A stretch of DNA of 55,361 bases from a virus: positions 1 through 55,361 of the IMG/VR virus record IMGVR_UViG_3300036781_000204. One strand, written 5' to 3'. The stretch's first letter is position 1; each line of letters begins with the position of its first letter. The position numbers and the translations under genes are program-made. The notes below the pieces were generated by a model, which saw only the letters and a list, made by a program, of their open reading frames with translations, did no database searches and was not told where the DNA came from. This document shows, one piece after another, positions 49,122 to 55,151 of this stretch.

Positions 49122-49367
49122 TTACGCCGCCACGAGTTCGAGCTCGTTGGCTTTCGTATTCGCAGCGGTCTCAACAAGCACCTCTGCGTCCGGCGGAACG
49201 ATGGCCTCGTCCGGCATCGTGACCCCGTTAATCATGAGGTTCACGTTGTCGCCGTAGCCCAGTTGGGCACGAAGGTCTTCGTCGCGTCGGATGGAACCGA
49301 TGGTGATGGGCGAGGAACTCTCGAGAGGTTCCACGTCCACTCCATATTTAACTCTGCATTTGAACAT
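49122..49367 (-). CDS. Ubiquitin-like beta-grasp protein
   Basis: 81 residues, close to the size of ubiquitin. The pattern of strands and turn (VKYGVDVEPLE, then ITIGSIRRDEDLRAQLGYGD, then VNLMINGVTMPDEAIVPPDAEVLVET) matches beta-grasp ubiquitin-like or ThiS/MoaD-type proteins, with a strand, a helix and two late strands. The C-terminus is ANTKANELELVAA, so it has no terminal di-glycine. Cleavage before an internal residue, or recognition without Gly-Gly, would be needed for conjugation. It leads the E2-E1-JAMM genes. It does not use the AAAGGACAG leader; the start has AAAGGATT. Confidence 0.7.
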   Translation of the reverse strand: MFKCRVKYGVDVEPLESSSPITIGSIRRDEDLRAQLGYGDNVNLMINGVTMPDEAIVPPDAEVLVETAANTKANELELVAA

Positions 49368-49412
49368 TTGATAATCCTTTGTTCAGGTTTTGGTTGGTTT
49401 ATGCGGCTCGAA

Positions 49413-49703
49413 TTACAGAGCTGCTTGAGTGCCGGCGCCGGTGTTGACCGCAACCGTGGTCGCTTCAGCCAGCTTCACGGCCAGGTCGTTCACTTCAGCC
49501 TGCGCCTTGCCGATTTCCTGCTGGAGCACCGCGATGCGCTTGTCGCTTTCCGCGTTCTCGGCATCAATCGCGGACTTCCGCGCGTTGTTCACACGCTGCG
49601 TTTCCAGCTCACCGTTCACGGACTGAATCAGCGGCTTGATACGACGGTCAGCGAGTGCGGTGACTTGGGTATTGACGTAGGCTTTAACTTGATCTGCGTT
49701 CAT
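49413..49703 (-). CDS. Small coiled-coil protein
   Basis: 96 residues, nearly all helical (DADQVKAY-like start, KAQAEVNDLAVKLAEATT at the end). Not recognised. The start has a variant leader (AAAGACAG) and it is just upstream of the ubiquitin-like gene in the same operon. It could be a substrate or an adaptor for the cassette; this is a guess from position. Confidence 0.45.
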   Translation of the reverse strand: MNADQVKAYVNTQVTALADRRIKPLIQSVNGELETQRVNNARKSAIDAENAESDKRIAVLQQEIGKAQAEVNDLAVKLAEATTVAVNTGAGTQAAL

Positions 49704-49826
49704 TTTTTCTGTCTTTCTTTCGTTGTGTGCGATAGGAGCAGTTCGCTCCGTTTGACGTATCGCTCGTCACCAGTTTGAAGACTGGCCTTGGCCGGCTCAC
49801 TGTTTTGAACCGGCCAACGCTAGTTG
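49704..49826 (-). promoter_or_regulatory. Structured intergenic gap with two stem-loops
   Basis: No gene. An 8-bp stem pairs TTGGCCGG (49788-49795) with CCGGCCAA (49810-49817), and a second 5-bp stem pairs CCAGT (49770-49774) with ACTGG (49781-49785). The HNH gene ends on one side and the coiled-coil gene starts on the other. The stems may stabilise or process the leftward mRNA. Confidence 0.45.
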
Positions 49827-50270
49827 TCAATACTTTGCGAACTCTCCGTGGAGAGTTTTTATCCTTTCCTCAGCATACTGTTTGGCCTCGGCCAATTTTT
49901 TGAAGTATCGAACCTTATCCCTTTTTCCGTCTTTAGTGATCTGGACGATGAACTTTTTGGCGCCTTTATGCCAGTGAACACATTTTACTCCCGTAGTATT
50001 GTTGGATAAACGCTCTCGGTTCATTTGATTTTGAGACTTGGTGCAGAGACGCAGGTTGGACTTTCGGTTATCCAACTTATTTCTGTTTTTATGGTCTCGC
50101 TCCATTTCATAAGGACAGTCAATAACGTCCCAATGCATGTGGTGTGACAACCCGTCAACCTTTCTCGCGGCATATCTCCCGGTGAAGTGCCACTTGAATT
50201 TGGAGAGTCTTTCAAAATCATCGTCATCGACGATTGCCTCCTTTCCTTGTGTTAATTTTATAGTTTTCAA
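49827..50270 (-). CDS. HNH homing endonuclease with AP2-like DNA-binding part
   Basis: 147 residues. An HNH_3-type module covers YAARKVDGLSHHMHWDVIDCPYE, MERDHKNRNKLDNRKSNLRL and QNQMNR. The C-terminal part, GVKCVHWHKGAKKFIVQI, has the AP2-like three-strand DNA-binding form. The start appears to be TTG (50270), a rare start that overlaps the upstream stop; the ORF has no ATG nearby. It is the fifth HNH-class gene in the genome. Confidence 0.85.
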   Translation of the reverse strand: MKTIKLTQGKEAIVDDDDFERLSKFKWHFTGRYAARKVDGLSHHMHWDVIDCPYEMERDHKNRNKLDNRKSNLRLCTKSQNQMNRERLSNNTTGVKCVHWHKGAKKFIVQITKDGKRDKVRYFKKLAEAKQYAEERIKTLHGEFAKY

Positions 50271-50495
50271 TCAATGATTTCCATTTTTTCGGCCATGAAT
50301 CTGGAATAAAACCGCATACGCCAAATATCCCGCGTCCACGCCCTTGGCCTCCAATTCACTCTGGAACGAGTGGAAATACAGCTTCAGCTTCTTTCCTTTT
50401 TCAAAATCGTCCAGCGATTCATTTAGGATGCGGGTGACTTCCTTACATTGATCCTCAGTGAGAATCTCACCGAGCGAAGTGATTTTTTCTGACAT
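50271..50495 (-). CDS. Hypothetical protein
   Basis: 74 residues from ATG 50495 (MSEKITSLGE). Helical, with an aromatic strand in the middle (LKLYFHSF). The start was chosen because upstream Met codons would overlap the previous gene by 150 bp. Not recognised. Confidence 0.5.
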   Translation of the reverse strand: MSEKITSLGEILTEDQCKEVTRILNESLDDFEKGKKLKLYFHSFQSELEAKGVDAGYLAYAVLFQIHGRKNGNH

Positions 50496-50649
50496 GATGG
50501 GGATTCTTTTTGATAACGAACTTCGGTGGTTTCTGAATGGTGGCGCACATGACTTGACCAGTGGGATGGACCACCGTCCAGTGAATGATAACCCCGTCGC
50601 CGTGCTCGATCTGCTCGAACACGGACGCCTTATCTTTGGCTGCCGACAT
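50467..50649 (-). CDS. Hypothetical protein
   Basis: 60 residues, start at ATG 50649 with AAAGGACAG. It overlaps the next gene's start by 29 bp. A small beta-rich protein (VIIHWTVVHPTGQVMCATI); not recognised. Confidence 0.5.
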   Translation of the reverse strand: MSAAKDKASVFEQIEHGDGVIIHWTVVHPTGQVMCATIQKPPKFVIKKNPHHVRKNHFAR

Positions 50650-50724
50650 GATTCTGTCCTTTCATTTGTTCGTGGCTTTAGCGCCACAGTCCGGGGACTC
50701 ACGTGAAATCACCGGAGTGTGAGA

Positions 50725-51297
50725 CTATGGCTTGAACGTGCCCTTGTTTTTGATGATGTTCTTGCAGATGGCGACGAGGCGCTCTGTGTCGTTATCTTCA
50801 TAATTTCCAAAAAAGACTGCCTTTCCCAAACTTTCGTCTTTGGCATTCCTGTGATGTGAATCGGTGCGCTGCTCAAACGCAGCTTCCAACAAGTCCACTT
50901 GGGCCTTCGGAAAGTATTTCTCGAGAATCTTCATTCCCTCGTCGTAACCATCCATCTCGAATCCTTTCTCAATGCTTCCTGGGATAGTGTCCTGATTGAA
51001 CAGTCGGATGGCGCTAGCGCACGCGGCACCCACCGCACAACAGGTGCAATTCGCAGCCGGAGTATCAATCACAATCGTCTTTCTTCCACCAAGCAACGCG
51101 GCCTGGATAATCTTGGAATTATTTTCCCCAGCTCCCGGAGATTCGTTTCCAGCCGGGTCAACTTCCAGCCACGTGCCTTTCTGGATGTCATACTTATGGG
51201 CTTTTATCTGCTTGAGAATGTCGTTCGCGATGGCGATGCGCTTCTCGGCGGCGCCCAATCGGGAGAACGATTTTGGTTTTGATGCTGACTTTGGCAT
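50725..51297 (-). CDS. Conserved phage protein with CTCC motif
   Basis: 190 residues from ATG 51297 (MPKSASKPK), with the related leader AAAGGACAAA. A central CTCCAVGAACAS motif and a C-terminal ERLVAICKNIIKNKGTF resemble phage proteins that combine a CxxC-like cluster with a final helix, found in uncultured phages; I recall no function. The Cys cluster could hold a metal or redox site. Palindrome copy 5 lies 76 bp upstream. Confidence 0.55.
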   Translation of the reverse strand: MPKSASKPKSFSRLGAAEKRIAIANDILKQIKAHKYDIQKGTWLEVDPAGNESPGAGENNSKIIQAALLGGRKTIVIDTPAANCTCCAVGAACASAIRLFNQDTIPGSIEKGFEMDGYDEGMKILEKYFPKAQVDLLEAAFEQRTDSHHRNAKDESLGKAVFFGNYEDNDTERLVAICKNIIKNKGTFKP

Positions 51298-51372
51298 TTT
51301 TTGTCCTTTGTTTTTGGAACGTGATTGTTCCAGTGTGGCCAGACTCGCCGGCCACAGTGGAGGAATCAAATA

Positions 51373-51385
51373 CGCAACGGTTGCG
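51373..51385. repeat. Genome-wide palindrome, copy 5
   Basis: Core CGCAACGGTTGCG at the 3' edge of the downstream small coiled protein gene and upstream of the CTCC protein. The left flank CAAATA matches the consensus; the right flank is TTTTT. It overlaps the last base pairs near the stop at 51389 but not its coding part. Confidence 0.9.
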
Positions 51386-51388
51386 TTT

Positions 51389-51610
51389 TTACTTTAGTCC
51401 TTGGCGCTTCAGTCGCATCGTGCGTTTGAATTTCGAGCGTCGTTCAGGGGTCCATGCTCTGAGTTTTCTGGGCAGTGGAAGCTGGAGTGGGTTTGGCAAC
51501 TTGCTGATGTCTCCAGTTAAAATTCCATCGAACTCGTTTTGAAGTGCTTCGATCTGGTCTTTAATGTCCGCGGCTCGACGAAGCGAGGCGGCGCTGATTT
51601 GGATGTTCAT
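51389..51610 (-). CDS. Small helical protein
   Basis: 73 residues from ATG 51610, with leader AAAGGGCAG. The pattern SAASLRRAADIKDQIEALQNEFDGIL is a short coiled coil seen in many phages, followed by a basic end (RRSKFKRTMRLKRQ). Function unknown; basic tail suggests nucleic-acid binding. Confidence 0.6.
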   Translation of the reverse strand: MNIQISAASLRRAADIKDQIEALQNEFDGILTGDISKLPNPLQLPLPRKLRAWTPERRSKFKRTMRLKRQGLK

Positions 51611-51703
51611 TTCTGCCCTTTCATGTGGCGCTGATTCATTCAACGCCAGAGGCAATCTGCCTCGCTCGTGGTGCGACTTGCGCCACACCACGACCGAAGC
51701 CGG

Positions 51704-51853
51704 TTACGGCTCAGGAGCTTCGTCAACCAGGTTTTGCACGCCATCGACGAGGGTTTCGTAATTGGATTGTGTGTCCGGCTTTTGCTCGCTCGTTTCCGCA
51801 GTCGCGATCAATGCCTTCATTTTTTCAACCCACGCTTTTTGTTCTTCGTTCAC
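51704..51853 (-). CDS. Hypothetical short protein
   Basis: 49 residues from a GTG start at 51853 preceded by AAAGGACAG; the longer reading from 51892 has no such leader. Helical and acidic (WVEKMKALIATAETSEQ). Not recognised. Confidence 0.45.
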   Translation of the reverse strand: MNEEQKAWVEKMKALIATAETSEQKPDTQSNYETLVDGVQNLVDEAPEP

Positions 51854-51895
51854 TGTCTGTCCTTTGGTTAATGCTGGCGTTATTGCCAGCAAATC

Positions 51896-52339
51896 TTAAA
51901 TTCTTTTCAGCACCAATTTTTCCACATTCCATACGCACCCGCTCGCCACGTCCCACGGGTAATACCACGAGCAGTCGTCGTTGAACCGAAGTGAGTGCTG
52001 GTAGGGACTTATCTCGATTCCGTCAAACTCTTTTGCCACAGCTTTCCAATCCAGGCTGGTGTGGTTGAATTGATCGGTGACACCAAATTTTCGGCTGAAC
52101 AGCAGCACGGATATGGCGTCCTGAAGCAGGAGCATGTTGCAGGCGCTCACATCGACTTCGTATTTGAGATCGTGAATCCAATGGGGCATTTCCGACTGGC
52201 ACCACTCCGACCACGAACCGTCCACGTCATACCAGAATCCCTTCGGTTTACAGTCAGGCTTGCCGGTCTGAGTTACAGAATTAAGCCTCTCGATTGGCTT
52301 TTTGCACAGGTGGGCCCTAACTATTTTTGTTTCAGTCAT
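51896..52339 (-). CDS. Hypothetical protein
   Basis: 147 residues from ATG 52339 with AAAGGAAAT. It has several Cys and Trp residues (for example FWYDVDGSWSEWCQS and CSWYYPWDVASG), and no recognised domain. In the leftward accessory operon with unknown role. Confidence 0.5.
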   Translation of the reverse strand: MTETKIVRAHLCKKPIERLNSVTQTGKPDCKPKGFWYDVDGSWSEWCQSEMPHWIHDLKYEVDVSACNMLLLQDAISVLLFSRKFGVTDQFNHTSLDWKAVAKEFDGIEISPYQHSLRFNDDCSWYYPWDVASGCVWNVEKLVLKRI

Positions 52340-52409
52340 ATTTCCTTTGGTTGAATTGCCGTCAAAGAGGGCAGCGGTGAGATCGGATTCCGCTGCCGTG
52401 CTTTGTGGG

Positions 52410-52733
52410 CTATTTCCACTTAAGATGTTCGAGCCCATCGCCGTCGGGTGATATCATTCCAGACTTAACGCCCTTGTCGTAGGCTTCTGGATGCAGCTCC
52501 AATTCCTGCTTGTCGATGGTGGGTAAGAACATGAGTGAATCAGTTGGAATGATGGCTCCCCAGCTCGGCCAGGGAGCGAAAGCGATGGCGTGGTTTTGCA
52601 GAACAAATCCCTTATTGTCTGGGAGCCTGAGAGCCCACGGTGATTCCACGTAACCCTTGCCATCCTCCAGCCTGACTTTTGTAAGTGGCAGTCCCTCGAG
52701 TGGAGTTGTTACTTTAGATCGTTTGTATTTCAT
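52410..52733 (-). CDS. Hypothetical protein
   Basis: 107 residues, beta-rich (KVRLEDGKGYVESPWALRL). Not recognised. It is in the operon next to another unknown; a hairpin lies between its stop (52410) and the start at 52339. Confidence 0.45.
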   Translation of the reverse strand: MKYKRSKVTTPLEGLPLTKVRLEDGKGYVESPWALRLPDNKGFVLQNHAIAFAPWPSWGAIIPTDSLMFLPTIDKQELELHPEAYDKGVKSGMISPDGDGLEHLKWK

Positions 52734-52752
52734 AAATAGTCAGTCGATGGTT

Positions 52753-53019
52753 TTATTCCTGATGCGATTGCTGTTCTGGTTCTTCGGGTGGTGGCGGGAA
52801 CATTCCCGAGATGTCGCTCATCTTAATCACGGTCACGTCCTTCGGTTTTTCTGGTCCGACCCACGCTTCAATCTCGACTTCGTAATCTCGCTCGGTGATG
52901 CGCTCCATTGACGCCATCATGAGCAGGAGCCGGCGGGAAGCGATGGCTGCGAATGCGGCCGCGTCCTGTTTGTCCGAGAATTTCGCATTGACCACGAGGG
53001 TCACAGTTTGTTTTTCCAT
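52753..53019 (-). CDS. Hypothetical protein
   Basis: 88 residues. Starts with a beta-strand (VTLVVNAKFSDKQDAAAFAA), then a long helix and an acidic Pro-rich tail (PPPPEEPEQQS). Not recognised. In the leftward operon. Confidence 0.5.
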   Translation of the reverse strand: MEKQTVTLVVNAKFSDKQDAAAFAAIASRRLLLMMASMERITERDYEVEIEAWVGPEKPKDVTVIKMSDISGMFPPPPEEPEQQSHQE

Positions 53020-53025
53020 AGGTTT

Positions 53026-53232
53026 TTATCGTCTGACGGGTGCTAGCGCATTCTCTACCACAATGTTCGATGGTTTCGAGAGACTGAAGACGCACGAGTC
53101 GTTCACATTCACGTAAATGTCGCCCTCCTCGGTAATCATTACGTTAACTTGGGAGGGCGACACGACGCGCATGAATTTGTTTCCGTCAGCGTCAGTGTTG
53201 GAGAACACGCAGTTTTTGTTTTTTGAGCTCAT
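53026..53232 (-). CDS. Hypothetical small protein after a hairpin
   Basis: 68 residues from ATG 53232. A beta-rich core (NKFMRVVSPSQVNVMITEEGDIYVN). Upstream, a 9-bp stem (53242-53250 with 53258-53266) lies directly before the start, ending in a CTCTTTT stretch. An alternative start at 53280 would put the stem inside the coding region; that reading has GAGG before it, so the start is uncertain. Confidence 0.45.
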   Translation of the reverse strand: MSSKNKNCVFSNTDADGNKFMRVVSPSQVNVMITEEGDIYVNVNDSCVFSLSKPSNIVVENALAPVRR

Positions 53233-53241
53233 AAAAGAGAT

Positions 53242-53266
53242 ACCGGGGAGTATTGTCCTCCCCGGT
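53242..53266 (-). promoter_or_regulatory. Hairpin upstream of small protein gene
   Basis: ACCGGGGAG (53242-53250) pairs with CTCCCCGGT (53258-53266), 9 bp with a 7-base loop. If translation starts at 53232, it is an mRNA leader hairpin next to the start and could control it or terminate transcription; if it starts at 53280, it is only a local structure. Confidence 0.4.
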
Positions 53267-53282
53267 GTTGATTTGATCATCC

Positions 53283-53816
53283 TCAGGCGTCCACCGTGTT
53301 CTTTTCCGCTTCGGCGAGCGCAGCCACTTGGCGACCACGCATCGTCTGAACTTCGGCGACGGTGCATCCGAGTGACTTGGCGATGGCCTCGTCGCTCGGT
53401 CCCGTATTCCGCTTGATTTCCTTGACCACGATGGAGATCTGTTTCACTCCATTTCCCAGGGTGCGCTGGGCCACCTTTGCGAGCGTCCAATCGGCACCGA
53501 GCGCCGCCACTTGACCCTTTACCGCGCGGAAGGCTTCATCGGACTGTCCCAAGATCGCTTTTTCGAGCGCATCCTTGTTGTCCTTCCCGGTGAGTCCGAG
53601 GGCAGTCGCCATGTCCTTGCGCGACTTCATCGTGACGCTCGAGCCCACGTCCACGCCCTTGCCATTCTTTATGACTTTGGCGCCGAACACCTTGCCGATG
53701 TCGTCATTGATGAAGCCCATTAGTCCCAACTGCTTCGGCTTTTGAGCTGTAGCCATCGTAATGGGTTCGATGTTTTCGGTGGCATTGCTGCTGGTCACTG
53801 CTGTTTCTGTTTTCAT
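53283..53816 (-). CDS. Hypothetical protein with HTH-like end
   Basis: 177 residues. The C-terminal part, KRNTGPSDEAIAKSLGCTVAEVQTMRGRQ, has the form of a helix-turn-helix. A central segment with GKGVDVGSSVTMKSRK is unassigned. The start at ATG 53816 has the leader AAAGGACAG. It might bind DNA near the junction region, but nothing confirms this. Confidence 0.5.
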   Translation of the reverse strand: MKTETAVTSSNATENIEPITMATAQKPKQLGLMGFINDDIGKVFGAKVIKNGKGVDVGSSVTMKSRKDMATALGLTGKDNKDALEKAILGQSDEAFRAVKGQVAALGADWTLAKVAQRTLGNGVKQISIVVKEIKRNTGPSDEAIAKSLGCTVAEVQTMRGRQVAALAEAEKNTVDA

Positions 53817-53924
53817 GACTGTCTGTCCTTTCGATCACGCCGCTTGATTGCTGCGCGCCGGTGTGAACCGGGAGCAAAGGGAAATCAATCCCTGCTCCCG
53901 AGCCACTGAGGACAGCTCTACACC
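53817..53924 (-). promoter_or_regulatory. Gap with stem-loop and partial promoter-like repeat
   Basis: A strong hairpin pairs CGGGAGCA (53869-53876) with TGCTCCCG (53893-53900), with an extra GGGA/TCCC pairing inside. The start of a 30-bp element repeated at 54651-54680 lies at its right edge (53915-53944). No gene is seen. Confidence 0.5.
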
Positions 53925-53944
53925 TTATGCTTCTGGTGATGGTT
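53915..53944 (-). repeat. Copy 1 of duplicated promoter-like element
   Basis: On the plus strand GCTCTACACC, then TTATGC, a six-base variable part and TGATGGTT; 23 of its 24 fixed positions match the copy at 54651-54680. It overlaps the 3' end of the gene at 53925. Read leftward it is AACCATCA...GCATAAGGTGTAGAGC, upstream of the gene starting at 53816. It could be a phage-specific promoter or a regulator-binding site. Confidence 0.5.
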
Positions 53945-54239
53945 GCACTTTCCAGTCACCATATCCGCCCACATTCCAGCTCTCAATGCTCCAGCCTTGG
54001 CAAGAAACAGCGAAGTCTCGAACGAAGGCAGCGATGCCAGTCCGGTGTTCTCGAATGCCACAGCTTGCCAGCCATCCACCCTCCTTTCGCCAGTCGTTTA
54101 TAACTGGTTTATCCCCCTCTTTCCACATGCCGATTGTCACCAGTCCCGAACCAGTGTTCCAAAGCACCATGTGCCATCCATAGGTGTCAATAACATCGAA
54201 TGGTCGGCCCGATTTGATTGCAGCGATGGCAGCATTCAT
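53925..54239 (-). CDS. Hypothetical protein
   Basis: 104 residues, Trp- and Gly-rich (GWHMVLWNTGSG, GYGDWKVQPSPEA). Not recognised. Its start overlaps the next gene's stop (54236), so it follows a leftward transcript. Confidence 0.5.
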   Translation of the reverse strand: MNAAIAAIKSGRPFDVIDTYGWHMVLWNTGSGLVTIGMWKEGDKPVINDWRKEGGWLASCGIREHRTGIAAFVRDFAVSCQGWSIESWNVGGYGDWKVQPSPEA

Positions 54240-54421
54240 ATCGCGTAGTCATCCCAAGCCCAATCGGTGTTCAGCGCGCGCGCTCTCACTTCGGCAGTTT
54301 GGAGACCGATGTCCCGCCCCCACGAAGCCCACTTCAGGTTGGCAATCCGAACTCGTTCAAGCCGGGCCAGCTCAACAGCCGACGCCTCATCCAACACCGA
54401 CACCATTGTTGATTGGCTCAT
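54236..54421 (-). CDS. Hypothetical protein
   Basis: 61 residues, mostly helical (EASAVELARLERVRIANLKW). Not recognised. Its stop overlaps the following start. Confidence 0.45.
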   Translation of the reverse strand: MSQSTMVSVLDEASAVELARLERVRIANLKWASWGRDIGLQTAEVRARALNTDWAWDDYAI

Positions 54422-54426
54422 ATGTT

Positions 54427-54618
54427 TTAATCCTGTGTCCGAATGTGAACCGTGCGCTTGTCATCCTTCCAATCAATACCCGAGACATTGAACGAAGACC
54501 CCGAACCGTCCTCGTGTTCGATTTGATTGATGAACTTGAATTCAACATCCTCATTTGACCCTTCCACGAGGATTGATGAACGGGATACGAACGCCGTTAG
54601 CAGCTTCCACTTTGACAT
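54427..54618 (-). CDS. Hypothetical protein, first gene of the leftward transcript
   Basis: 63 residues. Leader AAAGGACAAC lies before the ATG at 54618, and a stem-loop (54632-54654) lies just upstream. A strand-rich sequence (FKFINQIEHEDGSG). Not recognised. It is the first gene downstream of the divergent regulatory region, so it is likely expressed early. Confidence 0.55.
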   Translation of the reverse strand: MSKWKLLTAFVSRSSILVEGSNEDVEFKFINQIEHEDGSGSSFNVSGIDWKDDKRTVHIRTQD

Positions 54619-54650
54619 GTTGTCCTTTCATGAGCAGTGCTTCATGCACC

Positions 54651-54716
54651 GCTCTACACCCTATGCAATCCATGATGGTTAAGCCCGATACTTGACGCCC
54701 GGTGTGACGCCCGGTA
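54651..54716. promoter_or_regulatory. Divergent promoter region with two repeat types
   Basis: This gap between the leftward gene (start 54618) and the rightward gene (start 54727) contains copy 2 of the 30-bp element (54651-54680) and a tandem 12-mer, TGACGCCCGGTG at 54693-54704 and TGACGCCCGGTA at 54705-54716. Tandem sites one helical turn apart fit a regulator or iteron-like binding. A leftward promoter must lie here, but I could not define a convincing -35/-10 pair. Confidence 0.5.
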
Positions 54717-54726
54717 GGATGCCACG

Positions 54727-54948
54727 ATGTGGTGTAGTAAACCTTACAAGGATGCCGTTAAGGGCCAACGTGTTATCATGGAAAGACTGGATGCCGCAGG
54801 GGATAAGGAAGTTGCGCTCTTACTTTCAACTTTCGCTAAACTGGAAATGCTGAAGCTTCGACTACGAATGAAGCCAGCTCCAAAGCCAATCGACGTGAGC
54901 AAGTCGAAGGTTAAGAGCGAGCAACCAGCCGAGCCAACCGAAGCGTAA
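54727..54948 (+). CDS. Small helical protein
   Basis: 73 residues. A helical and basic first part (KPYKDAVKGQRVIMERLD) and a Lys/Pro-rich end. Not recognised. It diverges from the leftward operon across the repeat region, which suggests an early regulator or DNA-binding protein. Confidence 0.5.
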   Translation: MWCSKPYKDAVKGQRVIMERLDAAGDKEVALLLSTFAKLEMLKLRLRMKPAPKPIDVSKSKVKSEQPAEPTEA

Positions 54949-55151
54949 GGAATCTCTTTCGTTGCCGACCGTCCCTACGGGGTGCCCGGTGAGGGGCGCC
55001 ATTCTGTAACGTGCACTGTCTACCTCACCCACTTCTGAGAGATTTGGATTTTGGGAATACTACGATCAGATTCCGATTGGATTCCAGTCAACAACTGGAA
55101 CATGCCGGCCGGAGTCGATCAGGAAGACCCGATGGGGAATTATTAAGGGGG
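54949..55151. other. Non-coding junction with a small hairpin
   Basis: No gene is seen in this 203-bp stretch. A 7-bp hairpin pairs TTCCAGT (55082-55088) with ACTGGAA (55094-55100) around a 5-base loop. GC-rich complementary tracts lie at about 54970-55010. It joins the terminal repeat and then the leader to 385, so about 600 bp around the circle (54949 to 385, repeat counted once) is almost free of genes, a plausible site for origin or packaging signals. Confidence 0.5.

Noticed and set aside
45265-49367. Calling the cassette a complete PRTRC system
   Set aside because: I see E1, E2-like, ubiquitin-like and JAMM parts and a nearby ParB-related gene, but no ParM-like protein D and no clear E or F proteins, so only a relative can be claimed.
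7261-51385. Reading the palindrome as a PurR/LacI-type operator
   Set aside because: It resembles the PurR box (ACGCAAACGTTTGCGT), but the spacing differs by a base, no LacI-family protein is seen, and most copies are in coding sequence or far from promoters.
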